DNA of 64,000 nt from Synechococcus lacustris. GTDB taxonomy: Bacteria; Cyanobacteriota; Cyanobacteriia; PCC-6307; Cyanobiaceae. Positions 8,675 through 17,664 of this stretch are shown here, piece by piece. The notes beneath the pieces are model-generated. The model was given only the letters and a program-made list of their open reading frames with translations. It made no database searches and was not told the origin of the DNA. The translations under genes and the position numbers were made by a program. The stretch covers positions 248,001 to 312,000 of the forward strand of contig CAJAQB010000013.1 of the NCBI GenBank assembly GCA_903943975.1, read 5' to 3'. Positions within the stretch are counted from its first letter, which is position 1. Each line of letters starts with the position of its first letter.

Positions 8675-9817
8675 TCAGTGGGGGGAATTGCGTTGCATCA
8701 ACACCGGTGGCTGCGGTTTGCTATCGGGGGCATCGCTAGGGGCGTTGAGCTGTTCGGCCTCCTCCAACAGCTCCCGGCGGCTGCTCACCACGATCCACAC
8801 CAGCACGCCGGTGGCCAGGGCCAACCAGAGGAAGCGCATTTCGGCATTGGCGGCCACCAGGGCGAGGGCGGCAAACCACTGGGTGAAGGCATAGATCAGC
8901 ACCACCGTGCGGCGATGGCTGAAACCGGCCCGCAGCAGGCGGTGATGCAGGTGGCGGCGGTCGGGATAGAAGGGGGAACGGCCGTCGCTAACGCGGCCCA
9001 TGATCACCGCCGACATATCTGCCAAGGGCAGGGAAAGGATCAGCAGCGGCAGCAACAAACTGACGGTGGTGAGTTCCTTGGCGGGGCCCACCAGGCTGAT
9101 TGCCGCCAGGCTGAAGCCAAGGAAATAGGAGCCGCCGTCGCCCATGAAAATTCGGGCGGGGTTGAAGTTATCCCGCAGGAAACCGAGGCTGGCCCCGGCG
9201 AGGGCTGCCGCCAGCAGGCCCGCCCCCGGTTGGTGCAGGCTGAAGCTCACCGACAACAGCCCCACGGCGGCGATGCCACTGACGCCGGCGGCAAGGCCGT
9301 CGAGGCCATCGAGCCAATTAATGGCATTGGTGATCCCCACCAGCCAGATCACCGTGGCCAGCAGGCTCAGCCAATCGGGCAGGGCGAGGTTGAGGCTGCT
9401 GTCAAAGGGCAGGGTGATGCTGCCGATCTTTACCCCCTGGCTCCACACCGCCATGGCGCCGGCGATCTGCAGCCCTAGCCGCGGTAGCGGCGGCAAGGAG
9501 AAGAGATCGTCGCTGAGGCCAATCGCAAAGAAGGCGAGGCCCCCCAGCAGGGTGCTCCAGATCAGATGGTCGCGGCTGGTGGGTAAAACGCCAAAGCCGC
9601 CCAGCAGCCAGGTAACCGTGAGGGCTAAACAGAAACCCAGCACGATGCCGATGCCGCCAAGCCGCACCATCGGTGTGGAGTGCTGCTTGCGGGGGTCCGG
9701 CTGGTCGGTGAGGCCCCAGCGCAAACCAAGCTGCCTCACCCACGGCACAATCGCCGCCGTGAACAGACCCGCCCCCAGGAGGGTGGCGACCGCGGGGATC
9801 AGGGGGCTGATGGGCAC
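8675..9817 (-). CDS. WecA/MraY-family undecaprenyl-phosphate sugar-1-phosphate transferase
   Basis: 380 residues with about ten hydrophobic segments. Family hallmarks are present: the DQPDPRKQHSTPMVRLGG start, NAINWLDGLDGLAAG with the catalytic aspartates, FMGDGGSYFLGF and the cytoplasmic RRHLHHRLLRAGFSHRR loop. It transfers a UDP-sugar phosphate, probably GlcNAc-1-phosphate, to undecaprenyl phosphate and starts surface polysaccharide assembly at the inner membrane. The HHRLL loop fits WecA better than MraY. A WecG-type glycosyltransferase occurs at 25.1-25.8 kb and could act in the same pathway. Confidence 0.9.
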   Translation of the reverse strand: MPISPLIPAVATLLGAGLFTAAIVPWVRQLGLRWGLTDQPDPRKQHSTPMVRLGGIGIVLGFCLALTVTWLLGGFGVLPTSRDHLIWSTLLGGLAFFAIGLSDDLFSLPPLPRLGLQIAGAMAVWSQGVKIGSITLPFDSSLNLALPDWLSLLATVIWLVGITNAINWLDGLDGLAAGVSGIAAVGLLSVSFSLHQPGAGLLAAALAGASLGFLRDNFNPARIFMGDGGSYFLGFSLAAISLVGPAKELTTVSLLLPLLILSLPLADMSAVIMGRVSDGRSPFYPDRRHLHHRLLRAGFSHRRTVVLIYAFTQWFAALALVAANAEMRFLWLALATGVLVWIVVSSRRELLEEAEQLNAPSDAPDSKPQPPVLMQRNSPH

Positions 9818-9844
9818 GACCAGGCCAGGGCCTACTGGCGCAGC

Positions 9845-11116
9845 TTAGGTGCCATGGCCGTAGAGGGGGAAGCGACCACAGAGGCCAGCGACCCGTTCGC
9901 GGCAGCGCTGCTCGATGGCGGCGTCGCTGGGGTTTTGCAGCCGGTCGGCTATCACATCGGCCACCTCCTGGAAGGCGGCCCCATCAAAGCCCCGGCTGGT
10001 GAGGGCGGCGCTGCCGAGGCGCAGGCCACTGGTCACGAAGGGGGATTCGGGGTCGAAGGGCACGGTGTTCTTGTTGGCAGTGATGTGCACATCACTGACC
10101 AGCAGGTCGGCCAGCTTGCCGGTGAGGCCCACGGAACGCAGGTCGATCAGCACCAGGTGGTTGTCGGTGCCGCCGCTCACCACCCGCAGCCCCCGTTCGG
10201 TGAGGCGCTGGGCCAGGGCCTGGGCATTGGCCACCACCTGTGCGCTGTAGCTGCGGAAACTCGGTTGCAGCGCTTCCCCAAAGGCGACGGCCTTGGCGGC
10301 GATCACGTGCTCCAGGGGGCCCCCCTGGCTGCCGGGGAAGACGGCCTTGTCGAATTGCTTGCCGAACTCGGCGTCGTTGCAGAGGATCAGGCCGCCGCGG
10401 GGGCCCCGCAGGGTCTTGTGGGTGGTGGTGGTAACCACATGGCAGTGGGGCAACGGGTTTGGATGCACCCCGGCGGCCACCAGCCCGGCGATGTGGGCCA
10501 TGTCGGCCAGCAGGTAGGCGCCCACCTCATCGGCGATGGCGCGGAAGCCGGCGAAATCAATCGTGCGGGAGTAGGCGGAATAGCCGCAGATGATCAGTTT
10601 TGGCCGGTGCTCGAGGGCCAGGGCCCGGACCTGGGCCAGGTCTAGCTGTTCGGTTTCGGCGCTAACGCCGTATTGCACCACCTTGAACCACTTGCCACTC
10701 ACGTTCACGGGGGAGCCATGGGTGAGGTGGCCCCCATGGGAGAGGTCCATGCCCAGGATCGTGTCGCCCGGCTGTAGCAGCGCCAGGAACACAGCGAAGT
10801 TGGCCTGGGCGCCGCTGTGGGGTTGCACGTTGGCCCAGGCGGCCCCAAACAGTTGCTTGGCCCGCTCGATCGCCAGTTCCTCGATTGCATCCACGTGTTC
10901 ACAGCCGCCGTAGTAGCGCTTGTGGGGCAGGCCCTCGGCGTACTTATTGGTGAGCACCGAGCCCTGGGCCGCCATCACCGCTGGCGAGGTGAAGTTTTCG
11001 CTGGCGATCAGTTCCAGGTGGTTCTGCTGGCGCTCCAGCTCCTTGTTGATCAGCGCCGCCACCTGGGGATCGCCCTGGCTGAGGGCAGCGGCGGCAGTCA
11101 TCGGGGCCTGGGTCAT
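9845..11116 (-). CDS. glyA: Serine hydroxymethyltransferase
   Basis: 423 residues, normal length. It converts serine and tetrahydrofolate to glycine and methylene-tetrahydrofolate using PLP. The PLP lysine lies in [15 protein letters not shown]; other hallmarks are [18 protein letters not shown] near the N-terminus, the [11 protein letters not shown] motif and [18 protein letters not shown]. It is first in the minus-strand run leading to the polysaccharide transferase and cinA, 27 bp before the former. Confidence 0.97.
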   Translation of the reverse strand: MTQAPMTAAAALSQGDPQVAALINKELERQQNHLELIASENFTSPAVMAAQGSVLTNKYAEGLPHKRYYGGCEHVDAIEELAIERAKQLFGAAWANVQPHSGAQANFAVFLALLQPGDTILGMDLSHGGHLTHGSPVNVSGKWFKVVQYGVSAETEQLDLAQVRALALEHRPKLIICGYSAYSRTIDFAGFRAIADEVGAYLLADMAHIAGLVAAGVHPNPLPHCHVVTTTTHKTLRGPRGGLILCNDAEFGKQFDKAVFPGSQGGPLEHVIAAKAVAFGEALQPSFRSYSAQVVANAQALAQRLTERGLRVVSGGTDNHLVLIDLRSVGLTGKLADLLVSDVHITANKNTVPFDPESPFVTSGLRLGSAALTSRGFDGAAFQEVADVIADRLQNPSDAAIEQRCRERVAGLCGRFPLYGHGT

Positions 11117-11194
11117 GGCAACTAAGGGGTGGTGCTGGGGTTGTGCTGATCGTAGAAAGCGGCGTCCGAGCAGAAACCTGCCAGAAACCGACCC

Positions 11195-11219
11195 AAAAAA
11201 AACCGCCCTTGCGGACGGT
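11195..11219 (-). terminator. Rho-independent terminator after tRNA-Arg
   Basis: On the minus strand a 7-bp stem (ACCGTCC / GGGCGGT, one G-U pair) closes a GCAA loop and is followed at once by eight U residues. It lies 20 bp beyond the 3' end of tRNA-Arg and upstream of glyA, so it ends the tRNA transcript. Confidence 0.85.
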
Positions 11220-11238
11220 GGCCCCGAAGGGCAGAAAG

Positions 11239-11312
11239 CGCGCCTGGAGAGATTCGAACTCCCGACCCTCTGATCCGTAGTCAGATGCTCTAATCCGCTG
11301 AGCTACAAGCGC
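11239..11312 (-). tRNA. tRNA-Arg (anticodon ACG)
   Basis: A cloverleaf can be folded by eye: acceptor GCGCTTG pairs with CAGGCGC, the D arm contains AGCTCAGCGGATTAGAGC, the anticodon loop CTACGGA is closed by TCTGA/TCAGA, and the T arm contains GGTTCGAATC-type sequence (GGAGTTCGAATCTC). The anticodon ACG is read as ICG after A34 deamination. No CCA is encoded; the discriminator is G. Confidence 0.97.
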
Positions 11313-11357
11313 TTGAAGCTTCTTATTCTGCCCAGCTCACCCCGGGTTTCGTCAACC

Positions 11358-11597
11358 ATGCCCCTTGTTTTGTCTGCGCCGCCTGATCCGGAAGACCCCG
11401 CCTATCAACATCTGGAACGGCTGGTTAACTTCGGGGTGCATGGGGCACTTTTCGCTGCCCTGAACAGCGGTCTTTGGGTTTTGCAGGGGCTGCGGCATCC
11501 GTTTCCGCAGCTGGCTTGGTTTACGGGCGCCTGGGGGTTGCTGTTGCTGCTGCATCTCTTCTACGTGCTGCGGTTGCGGCCCGCCAAGACTGGTTAG
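11358..11597 (+). CDS. Small two-helix membrane protein (2TM-domain family)
   Basis: 79 residues from ATG at 11358. Two hydrophobic helices (LVNFGVHGALFAALNSGLWV and WFTGAWGLLLLLHLFYVL) are joined by a short Pro/Phe loop, the layout of the 2TM domain family, in which such modules also occur fused to kinases. An upstream ATG at 11313 would lie at the tRNA-Arg 5' end and is unlikely. Function unknown. It is followed 26 bp later by the DUF3181 gene in the same direction. Confidence 0.7.
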   Translation: MPLVLSAPPDPEDPAYQHLERLVNFGVHGALFAALNSGLWVLQGLRHPFPQLAWFTGAWGLLLLLHLFYVLRLRPAKTG

Positions 11598-11623
11598 ACA
11601 GGGGACACCCCCGGCTTGATTCC

Positions 11624-11914
11624 ATGTCCCTCACCTCGTCCCAGCTGGAGGACCTGAGCTTGGCCCTGGCCGATCGCCTCTACATCCAAGTGGGCAGTTG
11701 GCACCTCTACCTCGGCGATGCCCAGTTGGCCCTGCCCCTGGCGGAGGAGCTGGCCGGCCTGCTGGACCAGGGGGCTGGGGTGGCAGCCCGCCAGGCCCTG
11801 GAGCGTTTACAGGTGCCCCTCGGCGGTGGTGCCACCCGCCTGCCCCTGGCCCGGCTGATCCCCCCCGGCCAGTTGCGCGACCTCGAAGAGGTGTTGGAGC
11901 CTTTCTGTTCCTGA
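11624..11914 (+). CDS. DUF3181 family protein
   Basis: 96 residues from ATG at 11624 (SSQLEDLSLALADRLYIQ), soluble and helix-rich, with the pattern of the cyanobacterial DUF3181 family. No catalytic motif is visible and the role is unknown. The start was chosen at the conserved N-terminus; a longer frame begins inside the preceding gene and is not credible. Confidence 0.75.
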   Translation: MSLTSSQLEDLSLALADRLYIQVGSWHLYLGDAQLALPLAEELAGLLDQGAGVAARQALERLQVPLGGGATRLPLARLIPPGQLRDLEEVLEPFCS

Positions 11915-11961
11915 GCTAGATCCGCCTTCAAAGCGATACTGAGGCAGCGCTTCGGGGCCGG

Positions 11962-12213
11962 ATGCTTGTCATTGAAGTGACCAACGCCCGCGAGGTGGTG
12001 CGTCAAAGGGTGGGTCGCCTGGGGGAACGCCTGATCGGCACGGTGGTGGATGCCGAGGCCCAGGTGGAACGGGCCCTGTTGCAGGAACTGGAAACTGCCT
12101 TCCGGGAGTTCGGCATCGAAGCCCGGATCTATTCGGTGGAGGGGCTGCAGATGATTGGTCGCAGCCACCTGGAGTTGCCCGTGAATGTGCGCGACCAGCG
12201 CACGGTGGATTAG
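11962..12213 (+). CDS. Conserved small cyanobacterial protein, function unknown
   Basis: 83 residues, mixed alpha/beta (MLVIEVTNAREVVRQRVGRL, then an amphipathic helix AEAQVERALLQELETAFREF and a strand ARIYSVEGLQMIG). I do not recognise a characterised family, but composition and codon use match the flanking core genes and it is spaced as a third gene after the 2TM and DUF3181 genes. It converges with murJ, whose stop is 31 bp away. Confidence 0.65.
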   Translation: MLVIEVTNAREVVRQRVGRLGERLIGTVVDAEAQVERALLQELETAFREFGIEARIYSVEGLQMIGRSHLELPVNVRDQRTVD

Positions 12214-12243
12214 CTGCGCCGCTGGCTCTGGGGCAGGCGGGCC

Positions 12244-13875
12244 CTAGATCGGCAATTTTTCCCGCAGTTGACGGCCCAGCTGGCGGGCTTCCGGCACCCC
12301 CAGCCCCCCAGCGATCAAGCCATAGAGGGCGGCGCCGCCGAGGCCACAGATGCTGGTTTGCAGCAGCAAGCCCAGCAGCTGGGGGGGCCAATCGATCGTT
12401 ACGGCCAGCCCCCAGGCCCCCAGGCCCCCCACCAGGGCGGCAAAGGCCAGCAGGGCGCTGTCCTTGGCCCACTCAGTAAGGGGCAGGCCGCCGAGGCGCC
12501 GTTGCAGGGCGATCAGCAGGGCCAGGCAACTGATCACGTTCACGCCCACGGTGGCCAGCACCAGCCCCGGAGCGCCGAAATTAAACTGGGGCAGCAACTG
12601 GCCGGCGGGGATGGGGCAGCCCACCAGGAACCAGTCGCCCAGGGCGTTTAGGCCGATCCCTGCCATCGATATCCGGAAGGGGGTGTTGCCATCGCCCAGG
12701 GCGTAGAAAACGCGCACCAGCACGTCCCGGGCCAGGTAGGCGGCCATGCCAACGCCATAGGCCATCAGGATGCCCACCACCAGCTGGGCGGCACTGGCAT
12801 TGAAGGCGCCGCGCTCATAAATGAGCGCCACGATCGGCCCGGCCAGGGCAATCATCAGGGCGCCCAAAGGCAACATGCTGGCGTTGCTGAGCATCAAGCC
12901 CTGGCGGATCCGCTGGATCAGCTCTGGTTTCTGTTCTGGGGCGGTGAGCCGGGCGTAAACCGGCAGCAGCGGCACCAGCAACATGTTGGAAAGGATCCCC
13001 AGGGGGGTTTGCACCAGCAGGCCCGCATAGCCGAGGCCGGCGGCGGCGCCAATGATGCCGCTGGCAAAAAACAGATCGGTGTAAACGTTGATCTGCAGCA
13101 TCCCCGAGGCGAGCGTTGCCGGGCCCATCACCTTGAGCACATCGGCTACGCCGGGCTGTTTCCAGTCAAAACTGAGTTTCAACTGACCCAGCCCCTGTTT
13201 GGCCAGGGCCGGCAGCTGGATCAACCACTGCAGGATCGCCCCGGCCAGGGTGCTGAGCGCCAGCACGGCGCCGCCGGCCAGGGCCCAGGCCGGGCTGCCG
13301 ATCGCAGGACCCGCCTGCAGCCAGAGGAAGCCCAGGCCCAGCAGCACCGCCAGGCTGGAAAGCAGCGGACTGATCGAAGGCAGCCAATATTCATCGGCGG
13401 CATTGAGGGCCCCAAAGCCCAGGCCAATCAGGCCGGCAAACAGGGCCATCGGCGCCATCAGGCGCAGCTGCAACACCGCCAGGTCGTGGAGGGAGCCATC
13501 CAGCCCCGGCCCCACCAGGGTGATCAGCGGATCGGCCAGCAGCACCAACAGCAGCGTTGCCCCCAGCAAACCGCCGCCCACCAGGGTGTTGATTGCTGCC
13601 AGCAGCCGGGCACTCTGGGCCCGTTCCTGGCGGGCCATCACGCTCACCATGGCGCTGTGGAAGGGGCCATTGATGCCCCCCAGCAGGATCAACAGAAAGC
13701 CCGGCAGCACATAGGCGTAATTGAAGGCGTCGTAGGCGGCTCCCACCCCAAAGGCGGCGGCGATCGCCTGTTGGCGCACGAGGCCGGCCAGCTTGCTAAG
13801 TGCCGTGGCGGCGGCCACCACCAGGGCAATGCGCCGCAGGGTGCCGCTGGGGCTGGGGGGGGAGGCGTCGGCCAT
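12244..13875 (-). CDS. murJ: MurJ/MviN lipid II flippase
   Basis: 543 residues, about fourteen hydrophobic helices, matching the MurJ length. The N-terminus carries the helix-1 and helix-2 signature (TALSKLAGLVRQQAIAAAFG, AAYDAFNYAYVLPGFL), and conserved charged residues in TM1-2 are retained. It flips lipid-linked peptidoglycan precursor across the cytoplasmic membrane. It is divergent from sfsA, whose start is about 80 bp away, so the promoters share that gap. Confidence 0.93.
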   Translation of the reverse strand: MADASPPSPSGTLRRIALVVAAATALSKLAGLVRQQAIAAAFGVGAAYDAFNYAYVLPGFLLILLGGINGPFHSAMVSVMARQERAQSARLLAAINTLVGGGLLGATLLLVLLADPLITLVGPGLDGSLHDLAVLQLRLMAPMALFAGLIGLGFGALNAADEYWLPSISPLLSSLAVLLGLGFLWLQAGPAIGSPAWALAGGAVLALSTLAGAILQWLIQLPALAKQGLGQLKLSFDWKQPGVADVLKVMGPATLASGMLQINVYTDLFFASGIIGAAAGLGYAGLLVQTPLGILSNMLLVPLLPVYARLTAPEQKPELIQRIRQGLMLSNASMLPLGALMIALAGPIVALIYERGAFNASAAQLVVGILMAYGVGMAAYLARDVLVRVFYALGDGNTPFRISMAGIGLNALGDWFLVGCPIPAGQLLPQFNFGAPGLVLATVGVNVISCLALLIALQRRLGGLPLTEWAKDSALLAFAALVGGLGAWGLAVTIDWPPQLLGLLLQTSICGLGGAALYGLIAGGLGVPEARQLGRQLREKLPI

Positions 13876-13956
13876 CCGGGGGGCACGGGAACGCCGATTG
13901 TGGGGGAGCCGCGGCCGTTGGATCGGTCACCATGGCCCGGTCGCCGGCCTGCCCCG

Positions 13957-14724
13957 ATGGAATCTGCTGTGGAGGTATGGCGTTTTGAACCGCTGCTGGA
14001 GGGGGTACTGCGTAAACGCTGGAAACGCTTCCTCTCGGAGGTGGAACTGGCCGATGGCTCCCTGGTAACAGCCCACTGCGCCAACACTGGCCCGATGACC
14101 GGGGTGCTGCAGCTGGGGGGCCGGGTGCGGCTGCGCCATGACCCCTCCCCCCACCGCAAGCTGGCCTACACCTGGGAGCAGGCGGAGGTGCCGAGCGCTG
14201 GGGGCGGTAGCTGCTGGGCGGGGGTGAATACGGCCCTGCCCAACCGCTTGCTGCGGGCCACGATTGAAGCGGGGCTGCTGGAGCCTTGGCTGGGGCCGAT
14301 CGCAGCGATTAAGCCTGAGGTGAAATATGGCCTGGGCGGCCGCAGCCGCATTGATCTGTTGCTCACGCCGGCGCCAACGGCGCCAGACCAGCGGCCCATC
14401 TACGTGGAAATCAAAAACACCACCTGGAGCCGCGGCAGCCTTGCCCTTTTCCCAGACACAGTTACAGAACGGGGCCAGAAACATCTTGAAGAATTAATTG
14501 GCGTGTTGCCCGCGGCCAGGGCCGTGTTGATCCCCTGCCTCAGCCGCGCTGATGTGGAGTTGTTTGCCCCTGGGGACAGCGCAGATCGCCGTTATGGAGA
14601 GCTGTTTCGCCAGGCCCTGGGGGCGGGGGTGGAGGTTTTTCCCTGCCGCTTTGAGTTCTCAGCTACGGCGGTGAACTTCCTCGGGGTTGTGGGGGTGCAA
14701 GACAGGGAATCCCCCATTCCGTAG
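13957..14724 (+). CDS. sfsA: SfsA family DNA-binding/nuclease-like protein
   Basis: 255 residues from ATG at 13957. SfsA signatures are clear: RFLSEVELADGSLVTAHCAN with TGPMTG, the RKLAYTWEQ strand, EVKYGLGGRSRIDLLL and the PD-(D/E)XK-like core YVEIKNTTW, then GQKHLEEL. The family was named for sugar fermentation stimulation in E. coli and is nuclease-like by fold; its cellular role is unsettled. A much longer open frame extends upstream over murJ antisense, but homology begins only at this ATG. Confidence 0.92.
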   Translation: MESAVEVWRFEPLLEGVLRKRWKRFLSEVELADGSLVTAHCANTGPMTGVLQLGGRVRLRHDPSPHRKLAYTWEQAEVPSAGGGSCWAGVNTALPNRLLRATIEAGLLEPWLGPIAAIKPEVKYGLGGRSRIDLLLTPAPTAPDQRPIYVEIKNTTWSRGSLALFPDTVTERGQKHLEELIGVLPAARAVLIPCLSRADVELFAPGDSADRRYGELFRQALGAGVEVFPCRFEFSATAVNFLGVVGVQDRESPIP

Positions 14725-14791
14725 CGATTGGCACATCGTTGAAAGGGGTCTCTGCCGAGGCTCAGTGCGGCTTTGAAGGCTTCCAAGGTTC

Positions 14792-16279
14792 ATGTCACTA
14801 CAGACCGGCTACCCGGGAAGGGTGCAGTCATCCCATCACTTCCCCCCCACGGCCCTGCAGACCGTGGACAACTGGCGCCAGCGCCAGGGCTCCCTCCTCT
14901 CCAATCTGCGCAACGACAGTTCCCTGCAACGCGCAGGGATAGTGCTCCTGGCCGCCGGTGCCGGACTCCTGCCCCTGATGGCGGGTTCGGCTAAGGCGGC
15001 GCTCACGAAATTGCCCACAGACGGCGCCGACACGCTGCTGATGCTGATGGGTTCGGCCTTGGTGTTGTTGATGACACCGGGGCTGGCGTTCTTCTACGGC
15101 GGCTTCACCCGCGCCAAGAACGTGCTCAACACAATGATGATGAGCTTCTTCCTGATGGGGCTCATCGGGGTGCTCTGGGTGGTGATTGGCTACAGCCTTT
15201 CCTTTGGGCTGGGTTTCCACAGCCCCTTCATTGGTGGCCTTGAGGCGATGTGGCTCAATGGCGTGGGCGGCCCCCTGGGGGATGCCCCCCTCGCCGATGG
15301 CTACTCGATTTCGGCCACCTCCTTTGCCCTGTTCCAGGGGATGTTTGCGATCATCACCCCGGCCCTGATTTCCGGGGCCCTGGTGGAACGCATCAACTTC
15401 AAGGCCTGGTTCTGGTTCTGCCTGCTCTGGAGCCTGTTTATCTATTGCCCCCTGGCCCACATGGTCTGGGGTGGCGGTTATATCGGTCCCTTTGGTGCGA
15501 TCGGGGCCATTGACTTTGCCGGTGGCACCGTGGTGCACATCGCTTCTGGGGTGGCTGCTCTTGTGTCTGCCGCCATCGTTGGACCGCGCACCAACTGGCC
15601 CGCCAACAAGCGTCCCCCCCACAACGTGCCCTTCATCCTGTTGGGTGCTGGTCTGCTCTGGTTTGGCTGGTTTGGCTTCAACGGCGCCAGCTACTTCGCC
15701 GCCAAGGGTGCTGGTTTCTCCTTCATCACCACCTCCACGGCCGCCTCTGCGGCTTTGCTCACCTGGTGCTTGCTTGAGTGGTTTAAGGATGGCAAGCCCA
15801 CCGCCGTGGGTGCAGCCACCGGTGCTGTGGCCGGCCTCGTGGGGATCACCCCCGCCGCCGGATTTGTAACGATCGGTTCTTCAATTCTGATCGGTGCCGC
15901 CACCGCCGTTGCCTGTTTGATTGCGGTGCAGGTGAAGTCGGCGATCAAGTTTGACGATTCCCTCGACACCTTCATGGTTCACGGGGTGGGCGGCACCGTG
16001 GGGGCTCTGCTCACCGGTTTGCTGGCGGTGAAGGAATTGGTGCCTGCCGATTACTTCCCGCTCTCGGCCCAGATCCTGGAAAAAGGGGGAAACCTCGCTC
16101 TGTTTGGAGCACAGATCAAGGCCGTGTTGATTACCTACGGCTTCGTGGGCCTCGGTACAGCGATCATTCTCTGGATTGTTGGCGCCACCGTTGGTCTGCG
16201 GGTATCCCCTGAGGAAGAGACCCGTGGCCTAGACATCACCGCCCACGGTGAGGAGGCCTACGACCCGATGGCCTATTGA
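14792..16279 (+). CDS. amt: Ammonium transporter (Amt)
   Basis: 495 residues. A long N-terminus ending in a signal-peptide-like stretch (IVLLAAGAGLLPLMAG, cleavage near AKA) is followed by eleven membrane helices of the Amt fold: TPGLAFFYGGFTRAKNVLNT, the D160-equivalent region in ALVERINFKAW, and the pore histidines in DTFMVHGVGG and FAGGTVVHIASG. It conducts ammonium for nitrogen assimilation. NtcA control is usual for cyanobacterial amt, but no perfect GTAN8TAC site was found. Two hairpins follow the stop. Confidence 0.96.
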   Translation: MSLQTGYPGRVQSSHHFPPTALQTVDNWRQRQGSLLSNLRNDSSLQRAGIVLLAAGAGLLPLMAGSAKAALTKLPTDGADTLLMLMGSALVLLMTPGLAFFYGGFTRAKNVLNTMMMSFFLMGLIGVLWVVIGYSLSFGLGFHSPFIGGLEAMWLNGVGGPLGDAPLADGYSISATSFALFQGMFAIITPALISGALVERINFKAWFWFCLLWSLFIYCPLAHMVWGGGYIGPFGAIGAIDFAGGTVVHIASGVAALVSAAIVGPRTNWPANKRPPHNVPFILLGAGLLWFGWFGFNGASYFAAKGAGFSFITTSTAASAALLTWCLLEWFKDGKPTAVGAATGAVAGLVGITPAAGFVTIGSSILIGAATAVACLIAVQVKSAIKFDDSLDTFMVHGVGGTVGALLTGLLAVKELVPADYFPLSAQILEKGGNLALFGAQIKAVLITYGFVGLGTAIILWIVGATVGLRVSPEEETRGLDITAHGEEAYDPMAY

Positions 16280-16314
16280 GGTCCTGGGACTGCCCAGGCT
16301 TCCTTACACCACCC

Positions 16315-16357
16315 GCGCCGGAGTTGGCCCATAGATTGGGTCGACTCCGGCGCTTTT
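16315..16357 (+). terminator. Strong hairpin with U tract between amt and ispH
   Basis: A 10-bp perfect stem (GCGCCGGAGT / ACTCCGGCGC, arms 16315-16324 and 16344-16353) encloses a further GGCCC/GGGTC inner stem and is followed by TTTT. A weaker 6-bp hairpin lies at 16285-16300. It should end the amt transcript, yet stops only 8 nt before the ispH ATG, so it would sit in any ispH leader. Confidence 0.75.
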
Positions 16358-16364
16358 GCCAGCT

Positions 16365-17621
16365 ATGGACACCCGCGCCTTCAAGCGTTCGCTGCACCAC
16401 TCCGACCGCTACAACCGCCGGGGCTTTGGCCGGGCGAAGGAGGTGGCCGGCAGCCTTGAGGATGCCTACCAGAGCGACCTGATCCAGAGCATCCGTGAGA
16501 ATGGTTATCAGTTGCAACAGGGGCGGGTAACGATCCGCCTGGCCCAGGCCTTTGGTTTCTGTTGGGGGGTGGAGCGGGCCGTGGCGATCGCCTACGAAAC
16601 CCGGCGCCACTACCCCACCGAACGGATCTGGATCACCAACGAGATCATCCACAACCCTTCGGTGAATGCCCACCTGCGCCAGATGGACGTGCTGTTCATC
16701 GCCGTTGATGGCAGTGGCGTCAAAGACTTTTCCGAGGTGGAAAGCGCCGATGTGGTGATCCTGCCGGCCTTCGGGGCCACGGTGCAGGAGATGCAGCTGC
16801 TCAATGAGCGCGGCTGCCACATCGTTGATACCACCTGTCCCTGGGTGTCGAAGGTGTGGAACAGCGTTGAGCGCCATAAAAAAGACGCCTTCACCTCGGT
16901 GATCCACGGCAAGGTGCAGCATGAGGAAACCCTGGCCACCAGCTCCTTTGCCGGCACCTACCTGGTGGTGCTGGACCTGGAGGAGGCCCAGCTGGTGTGC
17001 AACTACATCCTTGGCGACGGCCAGCGGCAGGAATTCCTGGAGCGCTTTGCCGGCGCCACCTCCCCCGGCTTTGATCCAGACCGCGATCTAGCCCGGATTG
17101 GCGTGGCAAACCAAACCACCATGCTCAAAAGCGAAACCGAGGAGATCGGTCGGATGTTTGAGCGCACCCTGCTGCGCCGCTATGGCCCTGAGGTGCTGAG
17201 CCAGCACTTCCTTGCCTTCAACACCATCTGTGATGCCACCCAGGAACGCCAGGACGCCATGTTCTCCCTGGTGGATGAACCGCTCGACCTGATGGTGGTG
17301 ATCGGTGGTTACAACTCCTCCAACACCACCCATCTCCAGGAAATTGCCGTGAGCCGCGGCATCCCCTCGGTGCACATCGATGCCCCGGAACGGATCGGCC
17401 CTGGCAACAGCGTTGAACACAAGCCCCTGGGGGGCGAGCTCACCCGGCTGGAGCCCTTCCTGCCGGCGGGGCAGCTGCGCATCGGCCTCACCTCTGGGGC
17501 CTCCACCCCTGATCGGGTGGTGGAGGGGGTGATTGACCGGCTGCTGGAGCTGGCCGAACAGCAACCCGAGCCTGGGCCCGACCCTGGAGAAGTGTCACCG
17601 CTGCTTCAACTGGGCACTTAA
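16365..17621 (+). CDS. ispH: 4-hydroxy-3-methylbut-2-enyl diphosphate reductase
   Basis: 418 residues from ATG at 16365 ([20 protein letters not shown]), the start conserved in cyanobacterial and plant-type IspH. The last enzyme of the MEP pathway, it makes IPP and DMAPP with a 4Fe-4S cluster. Iron-sulphur cysteines are in [22 protein letters not shown] and [11 protein letters not shown]; the substrate-binding [10 protein letters not shown] and GASTPD segments are present. The upstream hairpin ends 8 nt before the start, leaving no room for an ordinary ribosome-binding site beyond it. Confidence 0.96.
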   Translation: MDTRAFKRSLHHSDRYNRRGFGRAKEVAGSLEDAYQSDLIQSIRENGYQLQQGRVTIRLAQAFGFCWGVERAVAIAYETRRHYPTERIWITNEIIHNPSVNAHLRQMDVLFIAVDGSGVKDFSEVESADVVILPAFGATVQEMQLLNERGCHIVDTTCPWVSKVWNSVERHKKDAFTSVIHGKVQHEETLATSSFAGTYLVVLDLEEAQLVCNYILGDGQRQEFLERFAGATSPGFDPDRDLARIGVANQTTMLKSETEEIGRMFERTLLRRYGPEVLSQHFLAFNTICDATQERQDAMFSLVDEPLDLMVVIGGYNSSNTTHLQEIAVSRGIPSVHIDAPERIGPGNSVEHKPLGGELTRLEPFLPAGQLRIGLTSGASTPDRVVEGVIDRLLELAEQQPEPGPDPGEVSPLLQLGT

Positions 17622-17664
17622 CGCCCCGTTACATTGACGCCAACTAAAGCTGTGATCCTTCGGT

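Noticed and set aside
8306-9478. 390-codon plus-strand open frame over cinA and the polysaccharide transferase
   Set aside because: It is antisense to two clearly conserved genes; its His/Gly/Gln-rich translation is the usual shadow of high-GC coding sequence.
11195-11312. Possible attachment site at tRNA-Arg
   Set aside because: The neighbouring genes on both sides are ordinary core genes and no repeat of the tRNA end or integrase was seen.
13009-13956. Upstream extension of the sfsA frame across murJ
   Set aside because: Similarity to SfsA begins only at ATG 13957, and the extension is antisense to the MurJ coding region with Gln/His-rich shadow composition.
14721-14734. Possible NtcA site GTAN8CAC before amt
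   Set aside because: It has C in place of the first T of the TAC half-site and overlaps the sfsA stop; too weak to call.
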